DNA of 63,319 nucleotides, taken from positions 1 through 63,319 of the forward strand of contig VGZI01000012.1 in NCBI GenBank assembly GCA_016872605.1. The letters are read 5' to 3'. Positions within the stretch are counted from its first letter, which is position 1, and the number at the start of each line of letters is the position of its first letter. A program made the translations under genes and the position numbers. This DNA is from Planctomycetota bacterium. Lineage in GTDB: Bacteria; Planctomycetota; Planctomycetia; Gemmatales; Gemmataceae. Shown one piece after another: positions 53,201 through 59,883 of the stretch. A model generated the notes under the pieces. It did no database searches, was not told where the DNA came from, and worked only from the letters and a program-made list of their open reading frames with translations.

Positions 53201-53312
53201 CGTGCTTTCGCGTCTGGCGGTCCTCTTGCAAGAATCCAATCCCGTCTTGGCCTCGAACGGCCAGGCCAATGGCCGTCAATCAGCCGTGCGCGACTCGGCT
53301 GCTGGAGCGTAG
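50271..53312 (+). CDS. SF1-helicase-like (UPF1/Dna2 type) ATPase with coiled-coil insert
   Basis: 1,013 residues. Walker A GLPGTGKS at 133-140 is intact, preceded by the Q-motif-like LDELQRQAVARAL. A coiled-coil-rich insertion (about 215-470, heptads such as LQTKRQQVAARVEELRQKQK) separates it from Walker B, which reads LLIIEDAES (residues about 520-528) with Glu-Asp in place of the usual Asp-Glu. The C-terminal RecA-like lobe keeps motif V-like HQRECDVVFLSLTRS and motif VI LALTRARTRLLVFGD at about 936-950. The layout is SF1B-like, but the degenerate motifs make ATPase strength and helicase activity doubtful. Nucleic-acid target and partners unknown. Confidence 0.8.
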   Translation: MTTRTRQAPSSPSIAVANGIEVGADRSTPFTWEDWFLHATVQQRAEALGLAQQQGLLYPQQLPPLKNGTKTTPSPGKDTPLSQIFPRLLGGRTDGLSHLPTQEISFFDADLDELQRQAVARALSTPDLVMMQGLPGTGKSRVLAEIIAQAARLGWRMLFLAGHPASIDVILQCFVDRTEVFPVRFLDSLEKPESLPAWLRACTIDDQKRTFLDRLLGSARTSQADAESRCRRRRDDESLWADLETLLSRRQDIDARRKAVDEALPGVAASIERAADGDKTDTVFGLKVADLKQASEQELGDLDAALQVDAAALAECDKALADLESQLHDREPAYLAKKHSHFWTLSYWLHLLDGSIIPETESLYTQKNELQTKRQQVAARVEELRQKQKDAKNQFQERREALIAAEIDARKRALSEQQQTLLVEANQVDAAWNALCTRLNVSVIEKSADAIAPARLAWEQRKRYEERQCQFANAWTTFVEETGAAMANKLPTYANLIAGTLMRWHTDAKFRDAIAEPVDLLIIEDAESLTEADLQKLSRHAGRCVLVGQALAEPTPAPTVVEKASRALLPAPLVSAACWSKLWKTLGGDAGDWPNSWRREGDRLVCQLVPLGMDDEQYLESEGLADAPNIELRILHRPTTRPCLAQVMFAPNMSFADAFRFMMREVQEFPLAPVGRSAWWTEDAQRISRHMSPTMQRVQTWIDLEPGLRLGAVADESGEALRIAVIEFDKSAGWDRAKAELWLIQHRPVVDQQRTVFLQTPYRFPSGVAKVVRSVIRCDDWLMPFGSLDSPALEFVAVPSGSGHDWPREGAGLELDLTATRYGDRLPANLRQGLPNRGFVNYLEAQALVRRLETWHLKEAQPTSRVAVLALCEGQVALLRQLIEMSNGLRARHFQMEIATPGRMHQRECDVVFLSLTRSHSHRAVGYCECASDLPLALTRARTRLLVFGDPGTLWKRTQWHGPLDHLDGNAAQQELAVLSRLAVLLQESNPVLASNGQANGRQSAVRDSAAGA

Positions 53313-53313
53313 C

Positions 53314-53380
53314 CATCACGCTCCGCGAGGGGATGAGGACAGACACGTTCAGAGTGCGGCTCATCACGCGGAGCGTGATG
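53314..53380. repeat. R3 palindrome, copy b
   Basis: Perfect 14-bp arms CATCACGCTCCGCG (53314-53327) and CGCGGAGCGTGATG (53367-53380). It begins immediately after the SF1-like gene stop and lies 43 bp before the DUF2157 start. Confidence 0.85.
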
Positions 53381-53423
53381 GTTGCGATCGGCGCCGATTC
53401 GATGATGCTTCTGGAGCACTGCC

Positions 53424-54839
53424 ATGGAGAAACGCCCGCTGCCCGATTCGAATCGGCAATGGCTGCTCGATGAGCTGAACCTTTGGCGGCGTCTTGGCCT
53501 GGTCAACGAGGACCAGGTCAACGGCATCGTCGACCTCTACGAGACGCCGACGCAGAGCGCCGAGCGCCGCCAATCGACCGCCATCTACCTGCTCGTCGGC
53601 GTGTCGGCCTGCTTCGTCGGCTTGGCAGTCCTCTTGCTCGTCGCGTACAATTGGACGCTTCTGCCCGACGCCATCAAGCTGTTCTTGCTGCTCATTGCCG
53701 TCGGCGGCGCCCACGCGCTCGGCTACAGCTTGCGTTACCTCTGGGACGCGAAGAACTTTTCCGAGTCGGCGTTTTTCTTGGGTTGCCTGTTCTACGGCGG
53801 GTCGATCTGGCTCATTGCCGACATCTTTCACCTCGGTTCGCATTACCCCGACGGCATCTGGTGGTGGGCAGTCGGCGTCGTGCCGTTGGCGTTTTTTCTC
53901 GACACTATCTTCCTGCACATGTTGGCGGTGACGCTTCTCGCTGCCTGGGTCGGGACCGAGTTGATCGGCTTTCACGGAGGTGTCCCGGGCGCCTTCGGGC
54001 TGCCTCGGGCATGTTGGACGTTGCCGATACTCGCTGGTCTCGGGTTCTTCTGGTCGTATCAAAAGAAATCGACGTCAACGCTGGGGCTATATGTCCCGCT
54101 GGCGGCATGGTGGTTGGCGCTCGTGCCCTTGGCCTGGAGCGGGCTGGCACGCGAGAATCCGATTCTCTACATCGGCGGCATCGGGGCGCTTTTGCTCATT
54201 CTCGCCGAGGTTCATCCCGAAGGCAGCCTGTTCGCCGTTCCGTATCGCCTGTACGGCAGTCTGGTGTGCATTGGCGTCTTGACCACGCTCAGCTTTTTCG
54301 AGGTGCAACGCGAATTTCGCCATATTCACGATCTCGGCGTGTTCGTCGGCCTGTCCGTCGGCATCACGGCCTTGGCGCTAGGCGCGTTCGGCGTCGCGGC
54401 GGCGATGCACACACCAGCCGACGACGAAGCGACCCTCGATCGTCCGCTCATGGTGTTCGTGACGCGGCAATGGCTGCCGTTGGCGATGGCCGGCCTGATG
54501 CTGTTCATGGCCCTCTGGTACGCCGCCCTGAAAAACGCCGCCGGGAACAATGACGCCTTCGTCGCCGCAGTTCCCACGGTGCTCGCCAACGTCGGCATGA
54601 TCGGGCTGGCGTTCTGGCTGATGATGCTCGGCCTGCGCGAAGATCGTGGCTTCCCCTCCGGCGGCGGCGTCCTGTTCTTCCTGGTCTGGTCCGTTTGTCG
54701 ATACACGGAGTGGTTCAGCGATCACGGCGGGCTGCTCGGCGGTGCCTGCATGTTCTTCCTGTGCGGCGCCGCGATTTTCGGCTTCGCCATGTTTTGGCAC
54801 TATCGCAAGAAACAACGGGAGACCTCCGATGGCGAGTGA
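53424..54839 (+). CDS. DUF2157-domain integral membrane protein
   Basis: 471 residues. The DUF2157 N-terminal part (LLDELNLWRRLGLVNEDQVNGIVDLYE then a hydrophobic pair) is followed by about 12 transmembrane segments. The family is widespread and of unknown role, often near cell-envelope genes. A 6-residue charged C-terminal tail (QRETSDGE) overlaps the next start codon. The long N-terminal soluble helix before the first membrane segment could be a regulatory cap. Confidence 0.88.
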   Translation: MEKRPLPDSNRQWLLDELNLWRRLGLVNEDQVNGIVDLYETPTQSAERRQSTAIYLLVGVSACFVGLAVLLLVAYNWTLLPDAIKLFLLLIAVGGAHALGYSLRYLWDAKNFSESAFFLGCLFYGGSIWLIADIFHLGSHYPDGIWWWAVGVVPLAFFLDTIFLHMLAVTLLAAWVGTELIGFHGGVPGAFGLPRACWTLPILAGLGFFWSYQKKSTSTLGLYVPLAAWWLALVPLAWSGLARENPILYIGGIGALLLILAEVHPEGSLFAVPYRLYGSLVCIGVLTTLSFFEVQREFRHIHDLGVFVGLSVGITALALGAFGVAAAMHTPADDEATLDRPLMVFVTRQWLPLAMAGLMLFMALWYAALKNAAGNNDAFVAAVPTVLANVGMIGLAFWLMMLGLREDRGFPSGGGVLFFLVWSVCRYTEWFSDHGGLLGGACMFFLCGAAIFGFAMFWHYRKKQRETSDGE

Positions 54840-55074
54840 CAAATCGCACGACCCCGATGCCATTGCCGCCGGCGCTCCGACGCGCTCCGCCGACATGGCC
54901 GCAACTGCGCCCGACGTCGAACCGATCACCGGCGACGTCGAGGTCAAGACCTGGCTCGACAGCATGAAGGACTACGAAGCCGCCGGCGTTATCGCGGCCA
55001 TCGGCTTGCAGTTGGCGGTGCTCGTCGCCATGATCGTCATGGGCTCGCTCAAAGCCGCCCGCGAGTTCTTTTGA
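54829..55074 (+). CDS. Small single-span membrane protein overlapping DUF2157
   Basis: 81 residues. The ATG at 54829 lies 11 nt before the end of the DUF2157 stop codon, so the two genes overlap and are probably translationally coupled. A soluble acidic N-terminus (about 1-50) is followed by one transmembrane helix (VIAAIGLQLAVLVAMIVMGS). Its size and coupling suggest a subunit of the DUF2157 protein. No family is recognised. Confidence 0.7.
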   Translation: MASDKSHDPDAIAAGAPTRSADMAATAPDVEPITGDVEVKTWLDSMKDYEAAGVIAAIGLQLAVLVAMIVMGSLKAAREFF

Positions 55075-55164
55075 GCGCGACAGCGTCTATGCAGTGACAT
55101 CGCGTTCATAGAATAATCGCGACGCCGTGGAGGGTCCACGGAAACGACGACAACGGAGTGTGCG

Positions 55165-56031
55165 ATGGCGTCTGCGAGCGAATTGCCGGAAACCGTCATT
55201 CGGCCTCCGTCCGGCTGGCAACTCATCAACTTCGCCGAGCTTTGGCAATTCCGCGATCTGCTCTATTTCCTGGCCTGGCGCGACGTCAAAGTGCGCTATA
55301 AGCAGACGCTGCTAGGCATCGCCTGGGCCGTCCTGCAGCCGGCGCTGATGATGTGCATCTTTTACGTCATCTTTTCCGTGGTGGCGGGGACGTATCACAA
55401 ACCGCTGCCGTATCCGCTGTTCGTGCTGACCGCGTTATTGCCTTGGACTTTCTTCGCGACGTCGATCGCCAACGCGGGCAACAGCGTCGTTGGGTCCGAA
55501 CGGCTCATCACCAAGATTTACTTCCCGCGCCTGGCCGTCCCGTTCGCCACCGTCGGGGCGGCCATCGTCGACTTCTGCGTCGCGCTGCCGCTCCTGGCCA
55601 TCCTGTACGTCGGGTATCGCATTGCCGGGCACGACATCGCACCGGGCTGGAGCGTCCTTTTAGCGCCGGTGATATTCGCATTATTCGTTCTCTCGGCAGC
55701 CGGCGTCGGTACGATGCTGGCGGCACTGAACGTGGCCTATCGCGACTTCCGCTACATCATCCCGTTCCTGGTGCAAATCTGGATGTACGCCACGCCGACG
55801 ATCTATTTCGACCTCGGCCCGACCGAGCCGGAGTCGACCTGCGAATGGGTGAAGCAACTCTTGCCGCTTAACCCAATGACGGGCTTGATCGCGTCCTTCC
55901 GGGCGGTGCTCTTGGATCAGGAGATACCGTGGCGCGACCTTGGCTTCAGCGCCGTCATGGCCGTGGTGTTTTTTCTGGCCGGCTGCCTGTACTTTCGCCG
56001 CGTCGAGGATTCGTTCGCGGATGTGATTTGA
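55165..56031 (+). CDS. wzm: Polysaccharide ABC exporter permease
   Basis: 288 residues with six transmembrane segments. ABC-2 polysaccharide permease phrases: AWRDVKVRYKQTLLGIAWAVLQP and VGSERLITKIYFPR. It should pair with the Wzt-like ATPase that follows 122 bp downstream to export lipid-linked glycans from the cytoplasmic face. The gap holds an R2 palindrome. It could also be a teichoic-acid-type exporter subunit, but the neighbouring glycosyltransferases favour polysaccharide. Confidence 0.92.
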   Translation: MASASELPETVIRPPSGWQLINFAELWQFRDLLYFLAWRDVKVRYKQTLLGIAWAVLQPALMMCIFYVIFSVVAGTYHKPLPYPLFVLTALLPWTFFATSIANAGNSVVGSERLITKIYFPRLAVPFATVGAAIVDFCVALPLLAILYVGYRIAGHDIAPGWSVLLAPVIFALFVLSAAGVGTMLAALNVAYRDFRYIIPFLVQIWMYATPTIYFDLGPTEPESTCEWVKQLLPLNPMTGLIASFRAVLLDQEIPWRDLGFSAVMAVVFFLAGCLYFRRVEDSFADVI

Positions 56032-56035
56032 CCAT

Positions 56036-56133
56036 TTCTTCGTTTCGCGCTCGCAGGGCGCCTCTTGAGCGCAGCGCGATACTTGAATAACGCAATTCGC
56101 CCGCGACACGCCCTGCGAGCGCGAAACGAAGAA
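56036..56133. repeat. R2-type palindrome with 25-bp perfect arms, copy f
   Basis: Arms TTCTTCGTTTCGCGCTCGCA + GGGCG (56036-56060) and their exact complement (56109-56133) enclose 48 bp. It starts 4 bp after the wzm stop and ends 20 bp before the wzt ATG, so it fills the junction. Confidence 0.92.
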
Positions 56134-56153
56134 CCCCGGAGGCAAACTTCCTG

Positions 56154-57431
56154 ATGGACCCGGTCCTCGCTGTGCACAACCTTGCCAAGTGCTATTACGT
56201 CCAAGCGACGGGGAAGTCCCAGTCGGCCTATGGCTATCGCACGCTGCGCGAGGATGTCATGGATTGGCTCGCGGCGCCCTTCGGGTGGCTGAGCGGCGAG
56301 AGATCATCCGAAGAAAAAGAGTTCTGGGCGCTGAACGACGTCTCCTTTCAAGTCAACCAGGGCGAGGTCGTCGGCATCATCGGACACAACGGCGCCGGCA
56401 AATCCACGCTCCTCAAAATCCTCTCGCGCATCACCAAGCCGACGCGCGGCGAGGTGCGTCTGCGCAGCCGCGTCGGCAGCTTGCTCGAAGTCGGCACGGG
56501 GTTTCATCCGGAACTCACGGGCCGCGAGAACGTCTATCTCAATGGCGCCATCCTCGGCATGCGCCATCACGAGATCGAGGCGAAGTTCGATCAGATCGTC
56601 GCCTTCGCCGAGATTGAGCAATTTCTTGACACGCCGGTGAAGCGTTATTCCAGCGGCATGTATGTTCGATTGGCATTTGCCGTGGCCGCCCATCTGGAGC
56701 CGGAAATACTGATCGTCGACGAGGTGCTGGCGGTGGGCGATCTGTCGTTTCAGCGCAAATGCATGGGCCGCATGCGCGACGTCGGCCGATCGGGGACGAC
56801 GATTCTATTCGTGAGCCACAATATGCCGGCGATTGAGGCGCTGTGCACGCGCGCCATCCTGCTCGATCACGGCAAGGTGGCAATGGACGGCGCCGTTCGC
56901 GATCTTGTGCAAGAATATCACAGGCGGGTGTTGCAATCCCACGGCGACGCCGGCTCGACGCTGACCGAAATCGACAGCCCGACGCGCCTGCACAAGATCT
57001 TCCGCTCAGCGACGCTGCTCGACGATACCGGCGAGCCGACGAACTTTCTGCCCGTCGGCGGGAAGTTCCACCTTCGGCTCGTGCTCGACGCGCCGATCAA
57101 GGTGGAATCGCCCAACGTGACGATCGGCATCGACGACAATCTGGGGCAACGCCTGCTGAGCCTGCAATCGCCCTTGTCGAACCCGGCGTTGCCGCGCCTG
57201 GAAAATCCCGGCGTTCTCGATTGCGTTGTCCCTTCGTTGCCGTTGGCGCCAGGCGAATACTGGATCAAGCTCGGCCTAGCAGCCACGCCCGACGAAATCG
57301 ACGAAATCGAGCGAGCGCTCCGCTTCACCGTGACCGAGGGGGATTTGTTCGGCTCCGGGCGCGGGCATCATCGTGGTCTGTGCGTGGCGCCGGCGACGTG
57401 GAGCTTTGTTTCCCTGGAAGCCCAGGGGTGA
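56154..57431 (+). CDS. wzt: Polysaccharide ABC exporter ATPase with C-terminal glycan-recognition domain
   Basis: 425 residues. Walker A GHNGAGKS (77-84), Q-loop region VGTGFHPELTGRENVYLNG (typical of Wzt/TagH), signature YSSGMYVRLAFAVAA, Walker B ILIVDEVLAVGD and switch His in SHNM. The part after about residue 245 (LDDTGEPTNFLPVGGKFHLRL, LPLAPGEYWIKLGLA) is the beta-sandwich domain that in O-antigen Wzt proteins reads the capped glycan end. The last codons and TGA (EAQG) come from an R1 repeat starting at 57418, so the native end may be altered. Confidence 0.93.
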   Translation: MDPVLAVHNLAKCYYVQATGKSQSAYGYRTLREDVMDWLAAPFGWLSGERSSEEKEFWALNDVSFQVNQGEVVGIIGHNGAGKSTLLKILSRITKPTRGEVRLRSRVGSLLEVGTGFHPELTGRENVYLNGAILGMRHHEIEAKFDQIVAFAEIEQFLDTPVKRYSSGMYVRLAFAVAAHLEPEILIVDEVLAVGDLSFQRKCMGRMRDVGRSGTTILFVSHNMPAIEALCTRAILLDHGKVAMDGAVRDLVQEYHRRVLQSHGDAGSTLTEIDSPTRLHKIFRSATLLDDTGEPTNFLPVGGKFHLRLVLDAPIKVESPNVTIGIDDNLGQRLLSLQSPLSNPALPRLENPGVLDCVVPSLPLAPGEYWIKLGLAATPDEIDEIERALRFTVTEGDLFGSGRGHHRGLCVAPATWSFVSLEAQG

Positions 57432-57502
57432 GCGCAGCGACCCCCTGGGATCGCGGGTTCAGCCCCCTCACCCCCAACCCCTCTCCCCGAAGGGGAGAGG
57501 GG
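57418..57502 (+). repeat. Composite repeat: R1 plus CCCTCTCCC hairpin (module 2), copy at wzt-GT
   Basis: R1 (57418-57451) supplies the wzt stop. After 10 bp comes module 2 (57462-57502): CCCCCTCACCCCCAACCCCT and a perfect 11-bp hairpin CCCCTCTCCCC (57478-57488) with GGGGAGAGGGG (57492-57502), loop GAA. The sequence continues GGAGAAAGAACCCG before the next ATG at 57515, so the right arm serves as ribosome-binding site. Same modules and spacing as 34368-34453. Confidence 0.9.
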
Positions 57503-57514
57503 AGAAAGAACCCG

Positions 57515-58729
57515 ATGCCTCCGCACAAGGTGCTGCTGTTGACGTACCATTTCCCGCCGTCGGGAGCGGTCGCAGTGTACCGGATGCTGGGTCTGGTTCG
57601 ATATTTGCCGAAGTTCGGCTGGCAACCGGTCGTGGTAGCGCCGCCGAGCGTGCCGTGGGAACCGGAGGACGAATCGTTGTTGGGCCAGGTTCCGTCGGAG
57701 ACTCCGGTGGCGCAAGTCCCGTTCGCGACCGGATTCTTCGGCAAGATTTGGCGCTACTTTTGGCCGGAGTCGCATTGGCTAGGCCTGGCACAACCGGTCT
57801 GTGAGCGCATGATAGCCGAGCATCGAGTTGAGGCGATCATCACGAGCAGCCCGCCGGGTTGTGTGCACCAACTCGGCCTGTCGCTGCACGAGCAGTACGG
57901 ATTGCCCTGGCTGGCCGACTTTCGCGATCCGTGGGTGACGAACGATTCGCTCGCCACATCAGCCTGGCTGTTCTTGGAACGTTGGCGAGAAGCGCGCGTG
58001 ATGCAGTCGGCGACAGTGCTGATTGCCAACACGCCGCGCGGGCAGCAAGGCTGGGAAGCCGCGTACCCAGACGAAGCGCACAAGATGGTGACGATCACCA
58101 ACGGCTTCGATCCCGAGCGATTCGTAGCCTCTAAAGATCGGCGACCAAAAGGCGAGCAACTGACGATGCTCCATGCCGGAGAGTTCTACGGCGGTCGCGA
58201 CCCACGTCCTTTGCTCGACGCGCTGGCCACGATGCCGGGCAGCGATCGCCCGCACGTGGATTTCCTTGGCCGCCGAACGGAGCAACTGTTCGATTTCGTA
58301 TCCGAGATCCGTCACCGCAACCTGCAAGACTGCGTGCGATTGCATGACCAGGTCCCCTATGACGAGGCGATTCAGCGCATGATGCGAGCCGACATCCTGC
58401 TTCTGGTTCATACGCCGGAGTATCGGCTCGGCGTGCCAGCGAAGCTCTACGAGTATCTCGGCGCCGGCCGACCGATCTTGGCGTTGGCGGAGCCGGACGG
58501 CGACATCGCCTGGGTGGTGCGCGAGAGTGCCGTGCTTCACCGTATCGTGTCGCCGCGCGACGTGCCCGGCATTCAGACCGCGCTGACCGAGTTGATTCGC
58601 GAAATCAAGAATGGCGCCGTCGTCTGCCCAAATCCGGACGCCTTGCGCCAGTTCACCCGCGAACGCATGGCTCAGCGCGTTGCCGAGTGCCTCGATCGAT
58701 GCGTCGCCAAACCGACGAGGACGCCATGA
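57515..58729 (+). CDS. GT4-type glycosyltransferase
   Basis: 404 residues from the ATG at 57515 after the repeat-derived GGAGA. The N-terminal Rossmann half (VLLLTYHFPPSGAVAVYRML) and the phrase PWLADFRDPWVTN are typical of a group of GT4 glycosyltransferases in cell-surface glycan loci. The second half has HAGEFYGGRDPRPLLDAL and PAKLYEYLGAGRPILAL, the nucleotide-sugar binding part. It is first in a four-gene glycosyltransferase block behind wzm-wzt. The donor sugar cannot be inferred. It ends in a 4-nt overlap (ATGA) with the next gene. Confidence 0.88.
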   Translation: MPPHKVLLLTYHFPPSGAVAVYRMLGLVRYLPKFGWQPVVVAPPSVPWEPEDESLLGQVPSETPVAQVPFATGFFGKIWRYFWPESHWLGLAQPVCERMIAEHRVEAIITSSPPGCVHQLGLSLHEQYGLPWLADFRDPWVTNDSLATSAWLFLERWREARVMQSATVLIANTPRGQQGWEAAYPDEAHKMVTITNGFDPERFVASKDRRPKGEQLTMLHAGEFYGGRDPRPLLDALATMPGSDRPHVDFLGRRTEQLFDFVSEIRHRNLQDCVRLHDQVPYDEAIQRMMRADILLLVHTPEYRLGVPAKLYEYLGAGRPILALAEPDGDIAWVVRESAVLHRIVSPRDVPGIQTALTELIREIKNGAVVCPNPDALRQFTRERMAQRVAECLDRCVAKPTRTP

Positions 58730-59814
58730 CCGACACGCCCAAGCGTCTGAAGGTCGTCCATGTCACGCTCGGCCTGGAGGTCGGCGGCCAGGAACGCTTG
58801 CTCGTCGAGATGGCTCGGCACCGCGACGCAAGCCGATTTGACTGGGCCGTGATCTCGCTGGGAACCCGCGGCCCGCTGGCCGACGCGCTTGAAGCGATCG
58901 GTGTGGGCGTGGTTGCCATGGGCTCGCCGGAGGGCTTTACGCCGTTACTCTGGAGTCGGCTGTCGTCAATGTTCCACGTGGAACATTGCGACGTGGTGCA
59001 TACGCACGACGATCGCCCTCTGATCTACGCGATGCCGGCTGCCTGGTGGGCGGGCACGAAACGCCGCATCCACACGCACCATCATGGGCAACTCGATCAA
59101 TTCACCTGGCGTCAGCGCTTCCTGCTTCGGCAAGCCGCTCGCTTCGCGCAGCATTTCATTTGCGTCTCCCATGACAGCGCTCGCTACATGGTCGACCAGG
59201 GCGTGTCGCGGAGCATCGTGCAGACCATCTGGAACGGCATCGACCTGACGCGGTTCGCTTACCAAGGCCCGTGCGACAACGGCTCGGTCGTCACGGTCGC
59301 GCGGCTAAGCCCGGAAAAAGACATCGCGACTCTCCTGCGAGCGATTCCGCATGTCGTCGCAAAGATGCCGCAGGCGCGATTCGATATCGCGGGCGATGGC
59401 CCATGCCGCGAAGAATTGCGCGGGCTTGCCCGGACACTGAACATTGCAGATCACGTGACGTTTCATGGCACCTCGCACGATATCCCGGCGTTTCTGTGCC
59501 GCGCTCGGCTCTTTGTCTTGCCATCGCTCTCGGAAGGGATTTCACTTACGCTATTGGAGGCGATGGCGCGCGGGCTGCCGGTGGTCGCGACCAACGTCGG
59601 CGGCAATCCCGAGGTCGTTGACGCGGGCGCAACGGGATTGCTCGTCCCGCCGGGCGATGCGAAGGCACTGGCGGAATCGATTGTCGAGCTGCTCACGGAC
59701 ATGGCCCGCTGCCAGCGCATGGGCGCCACCGGCCGCCAGCGCGTGGAAAACTACTTCGACATTTGCAAAATGACCGCACGCTACGAAACGCTGTACTCGG
59801 AGGGCATGCCGTGA
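58726..59814 (+). CDS. GT4-type glycosyltransferase
   Basis: 362 residues from the ATG at 58726, which overlaps the previous stop as ATGA. GT4 features: GLEVGGQERLLVEMA near the N-terminus, VARLSPEKDI, GDGPCREELR, and the ExxxxxxxE motif in SLSEGISLTLLEAMARGLPVV. The sequence codes for MFHVEH at 58969-58986 because the DNA there is a parS-like palindrome. It is expected to be cytoplasmic and to act on the glycan exported by the Wzm-Wzt pair. Confidence 0.92.
   Translation: MTDTPKRLKVVHVTLGLEVGGQERLLVEMARHRDASRFDWAVISLGTRGPLADALEAIGVGVVAMGSPEGFTPLLWSRLSSMFHVEHCDVVHTHDDRPLIYAMPAAWWAGTKRRIHTHHHGQLDQFTWRQRFLLRQAARFAQHFICVSHDSARYMVDQGVSRSIVQTIWNGIDLTRFAYQGPCDNGSVVTVARLSPEKDIATLLRAIPHVVAKMPQARFDIAGDGPCREELRGLARTLNIADHVTFHGTSHDIPAFLCRARLFVLPSLSEGISLTLLEAMARGLPVVATNVGGNPEVVDAGATGLLVPPGDAKALAESIVELLTDMARCQRMGATGRQRVENYFDICKMTARYETLYSEGMP
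58970..58985. promoter_or_regulatory. Candidate parS (ParB centromere) site
   Basis: TGTTCCACGTGGAACA is a perfect 16-bp palindrome that fits the broad chromosomal parS consensus TGTTNCACGTGNAACA, as established in many bacterial phyla. It lies within the GT4 coding sequence and reads as FHVEH in frame. I see no other copy in this window. Confidence 0.7.
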
Positions 59815-59821
59815 AACGTCT

Positions 59822-59865
59822 CTTCGTTCTGCGTTCGCGCGGCGTCGCATGAACGCAAAACGAAG
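59822..59865. repeat. R2 palindrome, copy g
   Basis: Arms CTTCGTTCTGCGTTC (59822-59836) and GAACGCAAAACGAAG (59851-59865), one mismatch, loop GCGCGGCGTCGCAT. It starts 8 bp after the preceding glycosyltransferase stop and ends 1 bp before an in-frame ATG of the next gene. Confidence 0.85.
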
Positions 59866-59883
59866 ATGCTGTGCGTGATTCCC

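Noticed and set aside
56843..57514. N-terminal extension of the first glycosyltransferase through the wzt 3' end
   Set aside because: The region is the wzt gene in another frame; GT4 homology begins at the ATG at 57515 behind a purine-rich ribosome site.
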